DNA of 64,000 bases from Bacillus sp. FJAT-49736 (GTDB taxonomy: Bacteria; Bacillota; Bacilli; Bacillales; Bacillaceae_C): the NCBI RefSeq assembly GCF_018343615.1, contig NZ_JAGYPI010000004.1, forward strand, positions 125,588-189,587, in the 5' to 3' direction. Below are positions 34,230 through 43,671 of the stretch, piece after piece (the first letter of the stretch is position 1; each line of letters starts with the position of its first letter). Below the pieces are notes generated by a model. It ran no database searches. It saw nothing but the letters and a program-made list of their open reading frames with translations, and had not been told where the DNA came from. A program made the translations under genes and the position numbers.

Positions 34230-35426
34230 ATGGAAAATAATCCAAAACACGATAAAAATCATAGACGAAAAGGTCCTTTTAGAATAGTAATTATTTCTTC
34301 TTTCGTTTTCATATTAATAATAGTTGTTTTCTATGTTTCTCATCGCTCCAACAGCGGTCTTAATAATTTTAGAGATGTGACAGACGTAAAATATTTAATA
34401 ACCTCGGGGAAGAGATACAATCCGCCTAAAAAGGTTATTAGTAAAGGGAATTCCAAAAATAAAAAGCTGGATCAGTATTTCAAAAAAATTCATTTCAATG
34501 GATCAGTGCTTATTGTGAAGAACGGGAGGATTATTATTAATAAGGGATATGGATATGCAGATGAAGCGAAGAAAATCCCAAACAATCCGGAAACGGCCTA
34601 CTATATTGGCTCTATAACTAAATCCTTTGTAGCAACAGCTTTTTTACAGCTGCAGCAGGAAGGGAAGGTTAATATAAACGAGCCATTGTCTAATTATCTT
34701 CCTAATTTTCCGCATGCAAGAGAAATTACACTGTATCAATTATTAACCCATACCTCAGGCCTTCCTGTTCGTAATGAGTTTGGTGGGAAGGTATCTAAAG
34801 AAGAATTAATTCGAGACATTGGTAAGACTGCGCTACATCTAAAAGCAAAACCAGGAACAAGATGGGGATACTCTGATGCAAATTATTCCATCCTTGGCTA
34901 TATAATTGAAAAAGCAAGTGGGGTGTCCTTACATCAATATATTCAAGAGCATATTTTTAATGTGGCAGGTATGACCCAATCAGGGTTTGGAAAAAACCTG
35001 CAAAAAGAAAAATATCATTCTGTTGGATACCGCGTGAGGATGGGAATGATTTACAGGCCAGAATTACAGGATTTTTCACAAGTTTTTGGCTGTGGGGACA
35101 TTTACTCCACTCCATATGATTTATACAAATTTGATCATGCACTACAATCCGGAAAGTTAATATCAAAAAAAAGCTACAGGCAAATGTTCACCACCCACAC
35201 TATAGCAAGGTATGGATACGGGTGGTATATTAACCGAAAAAAATGGACAGTGCCACCAGGCAATTACTCGAGTCACGGTGTATTGCCGGGATGGAATGGA
35301 ATGAATAGCTTTTCAAAGGGTACAAATACTTATGTAGTGTTAATTTCAAACATCCAAAACAGCGTAAAAAACTATGCTCCTATTAGTAGAAAAATTTATA
35401 CGCAATTGGCGAAGGTTCATCCATAG
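34230..35426 (+). CDS. Membrane-anchored beta-lactamase-fold serine hydrolase
   Basis: 398 aa. ATG at 34230 has AAGGAG upstream; the in-frame ATG at 34200 has none. One membrane helix (about 20-40) follows a basic N-terminus, so the body is outside the cell. The class C beta-lactamase/penicillin-binding fold shows GSITKSF (SxxK) and GYSDANY, where the usual second motif is YSN, so YSD is a variant. HGVLPGWNG near the end is the third-motif region (HxG). Such proteins are often D-alanyl esterases or peptidases acting on cell wall or teichoic acid. Its position near dlt is suggestive but not proof. It has its own terminator. Confidence 0.85.
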   Translation: MENNPKHDKNHRRKGPFRIVIISSFVFILIIVVFYVSHRSNSGLNNFRDVTDVKYLITSGKRYNPPKKVISKGNSKNKKLDQYFKKIHFNGSVLIVKNGRIIINKGYGYADEAKKIPNNPETAYYIGSITKSFVATAFLQLQQEGKVNINEPLSNYLPNFPHAREITLYQLLTHTSGLPVRNEFGGKVSKEELIRDIGKTALHLKAKPGTRWGYSDANYSILGYIIEKASGVSLHQYIQEHIFNVAGMTQSGFGKNLQKEKYHSVGYRVRMGMIYRPELQDFSQVFGCGDIYSTPYDLYKFDHALQSGKLISKKSYRQMFTTHTIARYGYGWYINRKKWTVPPGNYSSHGVLPGWNGMNSFSKGTNTYVVLISNIQNSVKNYAPISRKIYTQLAKVHP

Positions 35427-35430
35427 CTGA

Positions 35431-35460
35431 AATCTCAGGTAATTGCCTGAGATTTTTTTA
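35431..35460 (+). terminator. Intrinsic terminator of the serine hydrolase gene
   Basis: AATCTCAGG (35431-35439) pairs with CCTGAGATT (35446-35454), followed by TTTTT. Confidence 0.9.
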
Positions 35461-35532
35461 ATGGTTAACTTTTTTCCGTAGTCAACAACAGGCAACAATC
35501 TAGTCAAAAAAGTATTCCTGCTTACATGATAA

Positions 35533-35549
35533 TTCATATTCCGTTCATA
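35533..35549 (+). promoter_or_regulatory. TTCATA direct repeat upstream of the marR-ABC operon
   Basis: TTCATA-TTCCG-TTCATA differs from the box at 23483 in a single base. It lies 39 bp upstream of the -35 element of the marR promoter, a good place for an activator site. Confidence 0.5.
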
Positions 35550-35587
35550 AAAGACTGTTATCATCTAACTGGAAGTTATATTTATGA

Positions 35588-35616
35588 TTGACGGGAATCG
35601 TCAGGAAAAATATAAT
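35588..35616 (+). promoter_or_regulatory. Sigma-A promoter of the marR-ABC operon
   Basis: TTGACG (35588-35593), a 17-bp spacer and a perfect TATAAT (35611-35616). The operator-like repeats start at the very next base. Confidence 0.8.
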
Positions 35617-35647
35617 TAGTTTACTTAACTATTTAGTTACTTAACTA
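35617..35647. promoter_or_regulatory. Tandem palindromic operator, likely for the MarR protein
   Basis: TAGTTTACTTAACTA (35617-35631) is followed by TAGTTACTTAACTA (35634-35647); the second is a perfect TAGTTA-CT-TAACTA inverted repeat. They sit between the -10 element and the ribosome binding site of marR, as expected for self-repression. Confidence 0.7.
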
Positions 35648-35662
35648 TTAGGAGGTGGCATA

Positions 35663-36130
35663 GTGGAAGAAAGTAATGATATCGCTAGACAGCTATTACA
35701 TTCCTTGATGCAATTTCGAAGTCATTTTCGGCCGAAAGCATATAAAGGTTTAAAACCAAGTGAATATAAACTGCTGTTTACGATAAAATCAGCGAAGAAG
35801 CATCATGGAGTTGATTTAACGGTTTCTTCTCTAAGCAAGTATCTTCAAGTTACTGCTCCCTCTGTTACACAGCTAATAAACCGTTTGGAAACAGATGGGC
35901 TGGTGGAGCGGCGTATGGATACGAATGATAGAAGATCAGTTAAAGTGATGCTTACGGAGGAAGGCGAAAAAGTTACCAAAATGGTTATTCAAGCTTATTT
36001 AGAAAGGCTGCAAGGATTTATTGACTTTTTTGGAGAAGAAAAAAGCCGGCAACTCGCAGATTCGCTTTCCGAGATGATGGAGTATTTTGCACAAAATGAT
36101 TTTAGTTCTAATTGGGATGAATGGAGATGA
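35663..36130 (+). CDS. MarR-family transcriptional regulator
   Basis: 155 aa from GTG at 35663 with AGGAGGTGG upstream. The winged helix includes LTVSSLSKYLQVTAPSVTQL (recognition helix) and the wing DTNDRRSVKVMLTEEG, where DxRS/R is the family's DNA-contact wing. Long first and last helices form the dimer interface. It is encoded just ahead of an ABC exporter pair, separated by 8 nt, and its operator-like palindromes overlap the promoter. It therefore most likely represses its own operon until a drug or lipid ligand binds. Confidence 0.93.
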   Translation: MEESNDIARQLLHSLMQFRSHFRPKAYKGLKPSEYKLLFTIKSAKKHHGVDLTVSSLSKYLQVTAPSVTQLINRLETDGLVERRMDTNDRRSVKVMLTEEGEKVTKMVIQAYLERLQGFIDFFGEEKSRQLADSLSEMMEYFAQNDFSSNWDEWR

Positions 36131-36138
36131 TGTGAAAA

Positions 36139-37866
36139 ATGACGCGTTTGTTTAAACAATTAAAACCATACCGTTTATTGATAGGTATCGTCATTATTTT
36201 AGTGTTTCTTCGCTCTCTTTCAGATTTATATTTGCCATCCTTAATGGGGGATATCGTTGATAAAGGAGTTGTTCATGGGGATCAGCCGTATATTTTAAGG
36301 ATTGGCGGATGGATGCTGTTAATTGCAGGGTTAGGAGCAATTTGTTCGATTGCTTCAAGCTATTATTCTGCAAAGGTTGCTTCAGGCTTTGGTAAAAATC
36401 TAAGGACAAAGGTTTTTACCCATGTGGAAAGCTTTTCCCTTGGTGAATTTGATCAAGTGGGAACAGCCTCCCTTATAACAAGAACAACGAATGATATTAA
36501 TCAAGTACAGCAAGTGTTGATTATGATGCTTCGCATGATGGTGATGGCGCCATTAATGTGTATTGGCGGGATTATTATGGCTGTTTCTAGGGATGCAAAG
36601 CTGTCATTAGTGCTGGTTGTATCTTTACCGGTTCTATTTATAGCGATTCTGATTGTGCAGAGAAAGGGAATTCCTTTGTTTAAAGCAATGCAGAAAAAAC
36701 TCGATAGATTAAACCTTGTATTGCGAGAAAATTTAACAGGGATCCGTGTAGTCCGTTCATTTAATCGCATCGAATATGAAAAGAAACGTTTCGATGATGC
36801 GAATACTGATTTAACTCAAACGGCCATCAAGGTGAATAAAATTATGGCAACCTTAATGCCAATCATGATGCTTGTGATGAACTTTTCCTCCATTGCTATT
36901 ATATGGTTTGGAGGAATACGAATCAGTAATGGAGATATGCAGGTTGGAGATCTGATGGCTTTCATTCAATATGCGATGCAAATTATGTTCTCCCTCATTA
37001 TGCTGTCGATGATGTTTATAATGATTCCGCGAGCTTCTGTTTCTGCTGTTCGTATTAATGAGGTACTCGATATTCATCCGACTATTAAGGATGCAGAGCA
37101 CGTTCAAAAGGCAGGCAATAAAAAAGGATATATTGAATTTCAAAATGTAACATTTCGTTATCCGGGAGCGGAAAATCCAGCTATTTCGAATATATCTTTT
37201 ACCGCTGAACCTGGGAAGGTAACAGCGATAATTGGTGGAACAGGATCTGGAAAATCAACTCTCCTTAACTTAATTCCAAGGTTCTATGATGTAAATAACG
37301 GAAAAGTGTTGGTGGATGATATAGATGTTCGCAGTATGTCTCAAGAGGAGCTTAGAGAAAAAATCGGACTTGTTCCACAAAAAGCTGTTTTATTTACTGG
37401 TACTATTTCCGAAAACATTCGTTATGGAAATGAATATGCAACGGAGGATAAAATTCGCCATGCTGCAGAGGTAGCACAAGCTGCTGATTTTATCTCAGAA
37501 TTAAAGGATGGATTTGATTTTGTTATGGCACAAGGTGGAACGAATGTTTCCGGAGGTCAAAAGCAGCGGCTTTCCATTGCCAGAGCACTTGTTAGGAGTC
37601 CGGAGATTTACTTGTTTGACGATAGCTTTTCAGCGCTCGATTTTAAAACAGATGCAAAATTGCGTGCCGAGCTAAGGAAGGAAACTGGTGAGGCAACAGT
37701 AGTGATTGTTGCCCAAAGAGTAAGTACGGTCATGGATGCCGATCAAATTATTGTTTTAGATCAAGGGAAAATGGCTGGAATTGGTACACATAAAGAATTA
37801 ATGGAATCATGTAAAGTATACAGTGAAATTGTGTCCTCACAATTGTCAGAGGAGGAGAGTGCATGA
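36139..37866 (+). CDS. Heterodimeric ABC exporter, subunit with degenerate catalytic site (pair 2)
   Basis: 575 aa, the same length as the pair 1 counterpart at 4537 and evidently its paralogue. Six-helix membrane domain about 10-300. ATPase domain: Walker A GGTGSGKST (366-374), SGGQ intact, and Walker B LFDDSFSALD with Asp495 in place of the catalytic Glu. The H-loop His is replaced by Gln526 (VAQR). These changes mark the non-catalytic half of BmrCD/LmrCD-like multidrug exporters. The last 4 bp overlap the next gene. Controlled by the adjacent MarR protein. Confidence 0.93.
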   Translation: MTRLFKQLKPYRLLIGIVIILVFLRSLSDLYLPSLMGDIVDKGVVHGDQPYILRIGGWMLLIAGLGAICSIASSYYSAKVASGFGKNLRTKVFTHVESFSLGEFDQVGTASLITRTTNDINQVQQVLIMMLRMMVMAPLMCIGGIIMAVSRDAKLSLVLVVSLPVLFIAILIVQRKGIPLFKAMQKKLDRLNLVLRENLTGIRVVRSFNRIEYEKKRFDDANTDLTQTAIKVNKIMATLMPIMMLVMNFSSIAIIWFGGIRISNGDMQVGDLMAFIQYAMQIMFSLIMLSMMFIMIPRASVSAVRINEVLDIHPTIKDAEHVQKAGNKKGYIEFQNVTFRYPGAENPAISNISFTAEPGKVTAIIGGTGSGKSTLLNLIPRFYDVNNGKVLVDDIDVRSMSQEELREKIGLVPQKAVLFTGTISENIRYGNEYATEDKIRHAAEVAQAADFISELKDGFDFVMAQGGTNVSGGQKQRLSIARALVRSPEIYLFDDSFSALDFKTDAKLRAELRKETGEATVVIVAQRVSTVMDADQIIVLDQGKMAGIGTHKELMESCKVYSEIVSSQLSEEESA

Positions 37867-39746
37867 GTGAACAGAGCAACCGTAATTCTCCGCAAATGAG
37901 AAAGGGATTTGGACCTGGGCGCGGGCCAGGGCATGGGCATGGCTTCGGGATGCCTGTTCAAAAGGCAAAGGATTTTAAAGGTACCTTTAAAAGACTAATA
38001 GCTTATTTAAAGCCTCATCGCGCAAGACTAGTATCCGTATTTTTAATGGCTATTTTAAGTACTGTTTTTATGATAATTGGTCCAAAATTAATGGGAAACG
38101 CCACCACAAAGCTTTTTGAAGGAATGATGATGAAGATAAAGGGCGTTCCGGGAGCAAAGGTAGACTTTGATTATATTTTGCATATTCTCCTTGTTTTGGC
38201 CGGATTATATATTTTTAGCTCTATTTTCAGTTATGTGCAGCAATATGTCATGGCTGGAGTTGCCCAGAAAACAGTTTATGATCTTCGGAAGGAAGTAAAT
38301 GGGAAGCTATCTAAGCTACCGCTGAAATTTTTTGATTCTAAGACACACGGGGAAATACTAAGCCGTGTTGTTAATGATATGGATAATATTAGCAACACCT
38401 TGCAACAGAGTTTAACACAGCTTATTACTTCCATTGTTACTCTAATTGGCGTAATCGTTATGATGCTTACCATAAGTCCGTTGATGACTTTGATCGTCAT
38501 CATAACCTTGCCGCTTAGTATTTTTGCAACGGCCGGTATTGCTAAGCGCTCGCAGAAGTTTTTTAAGGGTCAGCAAAAAGCACTTGGAGAGTTAAATGGA
38601 CATGTAGAAGAAATGTATACAGGGCATCAAATTGTAAAGGCATTTGGTAAAGAAGAAAAGTCTATTAAAGATTTTAATACGATTAATGATCGTCTCTATG
38701 AATCAGGTATGAAAGCACAATTTATTTCTGGAATGATTATGCCATTGATGGCATTCATTAATAACATTGGCTATGTTCTTGTTTCTGTAGTCGGTGGGAT
38801 ACTTGTTACAAAAAGGGCGATTAAGATTGGAGATATACAAGCATTCATTCAATATGCAAGACAATTTTCTCAACCGATAACACAAACTGCCCAGATAGCA
38901 AATATCATACAATCAACTATAGCATCTGCTGAACGTGTTTTTGAGCTTTTAGATGAGGAAGAGGAAGTACCGGAGGCAAAGGATGCAAAAATAATCGAGT
39001 TCCCTAAAGGGGATGTAGCGTTTGAAAATGTAGTCTTTGGATATAAAGAAAACGAAGCGGTTATTAAAGGAATGAACATCGATGTTAAGAAAGGTCAAAC
39101 CATTGCTATCGTTGGTCCTACCGGTGCTGGAAAAACAACCTTAATAAATTTATTAATGAGATTTTATGAGATTAATAAAGGTAAGATTACGATTGATGGT
39201 GTTGATATTACAAAGCTAAAAAGAGGGAATTTACGCAGCATGTTCGGAATGGTGTTACAGGATACATGGCTATTTAATGGTACGATCAAAGAAAATATTG
39301 CCTATGGGCGCGAAAACGCTACAGAGGAAGAAATATTTCGTGCGGCAAAGGCGGCTCGTGCTGATCACTTTATTCGAACGTTACCGGATGGATATGACAC
39401 CATATTAAACGAAGAGGCTTCGAATATTTCGCAGGGTCAAAAGCAATTGCTTACGATTGCGAGGGCTATTTTGGCTGATCCGGCGATACTTATTCTAGAC
39501 GAAGCAACCAGCAGCGTTGATACGAGAACAGAGGTCCTTATACAGCAAGCGATGAATGATTTAATGCAGGATAGAACTAGCTTCGTTATAGCTCATCGCC
39601 TTTCCACCATTCGAGATGCGGATCTGATACTAGTTATGAACCATGGTGATGTAGTAGAAAAAGGCAATCATGAGGAGCTTCTTGCAAGAGGCGGTTTCTA
39701 TGCAGACCTTTATAATAGTCAATTTTCTCAAAAAGAAGTAATGTAA
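37863..39746 (+). CDS. Heterodimeric ABC exporter, catalytic subunit (pair 2)
   Basis: 627 aa, with GAGGAGG upstream and a 4-bp overlap with the partner. The N-terminal 35 residues are rich in Gly, Arg and His (GPGRGPGHGHGFG), a flexible and possibly metal-binding tail. KDFKGTFKRL then matches the paralogue at 6266. ATPase domain: Walker A GPTGAGKTT (418 on), signature changed to ISQGQ (522-526), catalytic Glu547 and an H-loop AHR. Together with the partner it forms one active and one degenerate ATP site. It closes the marR operon. Confidence 0.93.
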   Translation: MSEQSNRNSPQMRKGFGPGRGPGHGHGFGMPVQKAKDFKGTFKRLIAYLKPHRARLVSVFLMAILSTVFMIIGPKLMGNATTKLFEGMMMKIKGVPGAKVDFDYILHILLVLAGLYIFSSIFSYVQQYVMAGVAQKTVYDLRKEVNGKLSKLPLKFFDSKTHGEILSRVVNDMDNISNTLQQSLTQLITSIVTLIGVIVMMLTISPLMTLIVIITLPLSIFATAGIAKRSQKFFKGQQKALGELNGHVEEMYTGHQIVKAFGKEEKSIKDFNTINDRLYESGMKAQFISGMIMPLMAFINNIGYVLVSVVGGILVTKRAIKIGDIQAFIQYARQFSQPITQTAQIANIIQSTIASAERVFELLDEEEEVPEAKDAKIIEFPKGDVAFENVVFGYKENEAVIKGMNIDVKKGQTIAIVGPTGAGKTTLINLLMRFYEINKGKITIDGVDITKLKRGNLRSMFGMVLQDTWLFNGTIKENIAYGRENATEEEIFRAAKAARADHFIRTLPDGYDTILNEEASNISQGQKQLLTIARAILADPAILILDEATSSVDTRTEVLIQQAMNDLMQDRTSFVIAHRLSTIRDADLILVMNHGDVVEKGNHEELLARGGFYADLYNSQFSQKEVM

Positions 39747-39747
39747 C

Positions 39748-39774
39748 GCGAGGCTCTTATGGCCTCGTTTTTTT
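39748..39774 (+). terminator. Intrinsic terminator of the marR-ABC operon
   Basis: CGAGGC (39749-39754) pairs with GCCTCG (39762-39767), followed by TTTTTTTC. Confidence 0.9.
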
Positions 39775-40009
39775 CTTGTAGGACTCTTCTCTTTTGTGTG
39801 GACATCTTATAAACTGCCACATAGCATTTAGTTAAGCTGGTTGATGAACTAATACGATAAACAAGAATTAATGCGAAAATAGCCTTTTTATATAAAAATG
39901 CTATTATATGATTTAAAGAAATGGACAAAAAACAATCTTGATTATCAGCCTGTCTTTGCTTTAATATGATAAAGGACTTTTAAATGGCATTATTATATAG
40001 GAGAGAAAA

Positions 40010-40774
40010 ATGGAACAACAATTAAGTCAAACGTATAAAATTGTAGATCTGTGCTTACTTGCTGGTAAAATCATGCTTCAAAGTGGCGGAGAAACGTATC
40101 GGGTAGAAGATACAATGACTAGAATTGCAAATGCATTCGGTATTTATGGTTCTCATTGCTTCGTTACCCCAACAGGAATAATTTTTTCCATAGATGGAGT
40201 GGAACCGACAAAGCTAGTGAGGATTGTGGAGCGCTCTACAGATTTGAAAAAAGTTACGGTTGTTAATAGTATTTCAAGGAAAATAGCGACTGGTGAATTA
40301 CAGTTGGATGAAGCATATGAAAAACTAAAAGAGGCGGAGAAAGCGGATTATAAATTTTCAATATGGATTCAAATTGCCGCAGCTTCCTTGGCGAGCAGCT
40401 GCTTTTTGATAATGTTTCAAGGGCAGTGGAAGGATTTTATTCCAGCACTCATAACTGGCGGAATTGGCTATACCAGTCTTCTATACTTAGACAGACTCGT
40501 ACAAATTCGCTTTTTTGCTGAGTTTTTATCTGCTTTTATTATGGGCTTAGTTGCAGCCTTATTTGTCAGATTAGGAATTGGAACACAGCTGGATAAAATT
40601 ATTATTGGGTCTGTTATGCCGTTGGTGCCCGGGCTTTTAATAACCAATGCTATAAGGGATTTAATGGCTGGCCATCTTGTTGCAGGAATATCAAAGGGTG
40701 CGGAAGCCTTTTTAACTGCTTTTGCAATCGGTGCTGGAATTGCAGTAGTCCTCTCATTCAAGCTATTCGTATAG
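40010..40774 (+). CDS. Threonine/serine exporter family, large subunit (YjjP/ThrE N-terminal type)
   Basis: 254 aa. Residues 1-110 are a soluble domain typical of the DUF1212/ThrE N-terminus (LAGKIMLQSGGETYRVEDTM, FVTPTGI). About five membrane helices follow, with GSVMPLVPGLLITNAIRDL as the signature ending. In Corynebacterium ThrE the two halves are one protein; here the second half is the next gene, 65 bp on. The pair probably exports small amino acids or, as YjjPB in E. coli, succinate. AGGAGAGAAAA precedes the start. Confidence 0.87.
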   Translation: MEQQLSQTYKIVDLCLLAGKIMLQSGGETYRVEDTMTRIANAFGIYGSHCFVTPTGIIFSIDGVEPTKLVRIVERSTDLKKVTVVNSISRKIATGELQLDEAYEKLKEAEKADYKFSIWIQIAAASLASSCFLIMFQGQWKDFIPALITGGIGYTSLLYLDRLVQIRFFAEFLSAFIMGLVAALFVRLGIGTQLDKIIIGSVMPLVPGLLITNAIRDLMAGHLVAGISKGAEAFLTAFAIGAGIAVVLSFKLFV

Positions 40775-40839
40775 GCTTTTGTTCTATCTTGGGGATTATT
40801 CGAAATAAAGTTTTTTAAAAGAGGAGTGCACATCGCTTT

Positions 40840-41277
40840 ATGGTATTGTTAGGGCAGCTAATAACCAGTTTCATTGCAACAGCAGGGTTCGGAGTTTTGT
40901 TTAATGTTCCGCGAAGTAAGCTTCTATTATGCGGGCTTGTTGGAATGCTCGGTTGGATTGTTTATTTTGCGTTTTCTAGTAATTTTCATACAGATTCTGT
41001 TATAGCTTCCTTTATTGCTGCGTTTTTGGTAGGAATTATTAGTCAGACATTTGCTCGGATTTATAAGGAACCAATTATTATTTTTAGTGTATCGGGTATT
41101 ATACCTCTTGTGCCAGGGGGATTAGCATACGATGCAATGAGGCACTTTGTAGAAAATGATTATAATTCAGCCATCCAGCTGGCAGCGAAAGCTTTTATGC
41201 TGTCAGGTGCAATTGCCATTGGCATTGTTTTTTCTGAGGTTGTGAAGCAATTAATTCGAAAACCAAAGTCCTCATAA
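40840..41277 (+). CDS. Threonine/serine exporter family, small subunit (YjjB/DUF3815 type)
   Basis: 145 aa with about five membrane helices. SGIIPLVPGGLAYDAM is the counterpart of the VMPLVPGLLITNA motif in the partner, showing the shared ancestry of the two halves. The ATG at 40840 lies about 13 nt after a GAGGAG box, a rather long spacing; no better start is visible. It forms the second half of the ThrE-like transporter with the gene before it. A terminator follows. Confidence 0.87.
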   Translation: MVLLGQLITSFIATAGFGVLFNVPRSKLLLCGLVGMLGWIVYFAFSSNFHTDSVIASFIAAFLVGIISQTFARIYKEPIIIFSVSGIIPLVPGGLAYDAMRHFVENDYNSAIQLAAKAFMLSGAIAIGIVFSEVVKQLIRKPKSS

Positions 41278-41282
41278 TAGGA

Positions 41283-41315
41283 GACACTCAATGTTTGGGT
41301 TGGGTGTTTTTTTTG
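41283..41315 (+). terminator. Terminator of the ThrE-like gene pair
   Basis: ACACTCAA (41284-41291) pairs with TTGGGTGT (41300-41307), followed by TTTTTTTG. Confidence 0.75.
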
Positions 41316-41345
41316 AGGTGAAGTTGTAGGTAATAATACCTAAAT

Positions 41346-41438
41346 CAGGCTGTTAAATTATAAATTTGGGCCATTCTTTCCAGATTTCGTGCCGTTTAAG
41401 CAAAAATTCAGGCTGTTTATTGTATGTTTCATGCCGTT
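41346..41438 (+). repeat. Array of five degenerate 21-bp units (CAGGCTGTT type)
   Basis: CAGGCTGTT, TGGGCCATT, CGTGCCGTT, CAGGCTGTT and CATGCCGTT start at 41346, 41367, 41388, 41409 and 41430, an exact 21-bp period. The units equal those at 21828-21920 read on the other strand. The array lies after the exporter terminator and about 110 bp before asnO. Confidence 0.8.
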
Positions 41439-41548
41439 ATTAACATGTACTTTCTAAAATTATCATTTTGATAAAGGACAACTTTCTATCTGGGCAATCG
41501 CACATATGATAAGTATGCTTTTCTAAAGCTGAGGAAGGATGGTTCTAT

Positions 41549-43396
41549 ATGTGCGGCATTACTGGATGGATAGATTACAAAAGGGATTTGAGGAATAAAA
41601 ATGAAATCTTGCTAAAAATGACGGAAACATTAGCCAAACGTGGTCCCGATGACACAAATATATGGGCAACGCCTCACGCAGCCTTCGGACATAAAAGATT
41701 AGTGGTTGTAGATCCTGAAGGGGGCAAGCAGCCGATGACCCGTAGCAAAGGAGAGCACACCTATACGATTTGCTATAATGGGGAGCTTTATAACACAGAG
41801 GATATTAGAGAAGAATTATTAAAAAAGGGATATAAATTTCAAGGACATTCTGATACAGAGGTGCTGCTTACATCCTATATAGAATGGAAAGAGGATTGTG
41901 TCCAATACTTAAATGGGATTTATGCTTTTGGTATATGGGATGGAGAGAGACAGCAGCTATTTATGGCACGCGACCGGATGGGTGTTAAGCCATTATTTTA
42001 TACTGAACAAAATAGTTGCTTTCTTTTTGGGTCGGAAATAAAGGCCATTATGCAGCACCCGGATATAAAAGCGGAGATAGGAATGGACGGATTGGCGGAG
42101 GTGCTGGGGCTTGGACCATCCAGAACCCCTGGGCATGGAATCTTCATTGGGATTAAGGAATTAAGGCCAGCTCATGCCTTAGTCTTTTCAAAAGCTGGAC
42201 TGAAAATCTGGAGATACTGGAATGTAACGAGTGATTATCATACGGATAATGTAGAGGAAACGGCTGAAAAAGTACGTACATTATTCACTGATGCAGTAAC
42301 AAGACAATTAGTTTCAGATGTGCCGGTTTGTACTTTTCTATCCGGCGGAGTTGATTCCAGTGCAATTACGGCTATAGCATCTAAAGCATTCCAAACTGAC
42401 GGAAAGGGTTCACTGCACACCTATTCTATCGACTACGATGGCAATGAACAATATTTCCAATCCGATGCCTTTCAGCCGAATGCAGATGGCTATTGGATTA
42501 ATCTTATGTCTAAAGCGTTTGATACTGTACACCATCACTGTGTCATAAGCCAGGAGGATCTCGCTGAATATTTAAAGGAGGCAGTACTGGTTAGAGACAC
42601 TCCCGGAATGGCCGATGTGGATTCCTCTTTATTATGGTTTTGTAAGGAAATAAAAAATGATTTTGTAGTCAGTTTATCAGGTGAATGTGCAGATGAAATA
42701 TTTGGCGGCTATCCTTGGTTTCATCGGAAAGATGATTTGGAGCGTGAAGGATTTCCGTGGATGCGCTCGTTGGATGAAAGAGTTGAATTATTGAAGGATA
42801 ACTGGAATCAGAGGATACATCTAAAGGATTACGTAATGACACAATATGAAAGAACGGTACAAGAAACACCTATGTTAGAAGGAGAAAATTTAATTGAAGC
42901 AAAAAGACGCCAATTATTTTATTTAAATTTAACATGGTTTATGACAACCTTATTAGATCGCAAGGACAGAATGAGTATGGGGGCTAGCTTAGAGGTGCGT
43001 GTCCCATTTGCCGATCACCGTCTCGTTGAATATGTATGGAATATTCCGTGGGAGATAAAAATGCATGGAAATCGGGAAAAAGGCATTTTACGAAAGGCGT
43101 TGGAAGGATTGCTTCCTAATGAGGTTTTATATAGAAAGAAAAGCCCATATCCTAAAACACATCACCCTTTATACACAAAAGTCGTGAAAAATTGGCTGAA
43201 TGAAATCCTAGAAGATAAAAGCTCTATTCTATATGAGCTATTTAAAGCCGAAAAGTTGCATGAGATTGTCGAGTCGGAGGGAAAGGCCTTTCAAGTGCCT
43301 TGGTTTGGCCAGCTTATGACTGGACCTCAGTTACTCGCTTATCTTGCTCAAATTCACTATTGGTTTGAACAATACGGAATTAATATTAAAGCATAG
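41549..43396 (+). CDS. asnO: Asparagine synthetase, glutamine-hydrolysing (AsnO-like)
   Basis: 615 aa, the length of B. subtilis AsnO (about 614). The N-terminal nucleophile Cys2 follows Met directly (MCGITGW), forming the class II glutaminase. The synthetase domain has the PP-loop SGGVDSS (265-271) and SGECADEIFGGYPWF. It converts aspartate, glutamine and ATP to asparagine. The sequence (GGKQPM, LGLGPSRTPG, ELRPAHAL) recalls AsnO more than AsnB; AsnO in B. subtilis is associated with sporulation. GAGGAAGG precedes the start. It has its own terminator. Confidence 0.92.
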   Translation: MCGITGWIDYKRDLRNKNEILLKMTETLAKRGPDDTNIWATPHAAFGHKRLVVVDPEGGKQPMTRSKGEHTYTICYNGELYNTEDIREELLKKGYKFQGHSDTEVLLTSYIEWKEDCVQYLNGIYAFGIWDGERQQLFMARDRMGVKPLFYTEQNSCFLFGSEIKAIMQHPDIKAEIGMDGLAEVLGLGPSRTPGHGIFIGIKELRPAHALVFSKAGLKIWRYWNVTSDYHTDNVEETAEKVRTLFTDAVTRQLVSDVPVCTFLSGGVDSSAITAIASKAFQTDGKGSLHTYSIDYDGNEQYFQSDAFQPNADGYWINLMSKAFDTVHHHCVISQEDLAEYLKEAVLVRDTPGMADVDSSLLWFCKEIKNDFVVSLSGECADEIFGGYPWFHRKDDLEREGFPWMRSLDERVELLKDNWNQRIHLKDYVMTQYERTVQETPMLEGENLIEAKRRQLFYLNLTWFMTTLLDRKDRMSMGASLEVRVPFADHRLVEYVWNIPWEIKMHGNREKGILRKALEGLLPNEVLYRKKSPYPKTHHPLYTKVVKNWLNEILEDKSSILYELFKAEKLHEIVESEGKAFQVPWFGQLMTGPQLLAYLAQIHYWFEQYGINIKA

Positions 43397-43400
43397 ATGA

Positions 43401-43440
43401 ATAAAAGGTAACTTCCAAAATGAAGTTACCTTTTATATTT
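43401..43440 (+). terminator. Terminator of asnO
   Basis: AAAAGGTAACTTC (43403-43415) pairs perfectly with GAAGTTACCTTTT (43422-43434). The T-run is within the stem end. Confidence 0.8.
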
Positions 43441-43671
43441 TACGCTTTAATTTATTGGAAATGATATGATAAGGATATCACTAAAAATGTTGGTATTGTA
43501 TTTTAAATTATGACTCTTTTCTAAATCTATGTTGCAAACTTAAAAGTAAATCCTTATACAGGTTAAAGCAAACCTTTTTTGAAAAAAGCATATAACGAAA
43601 CCAGACTTATTGGTATGTTTATAAAAATTACCTTTAATAAGGACTTAAAATAAACTAAAGGTGTGAATCAT

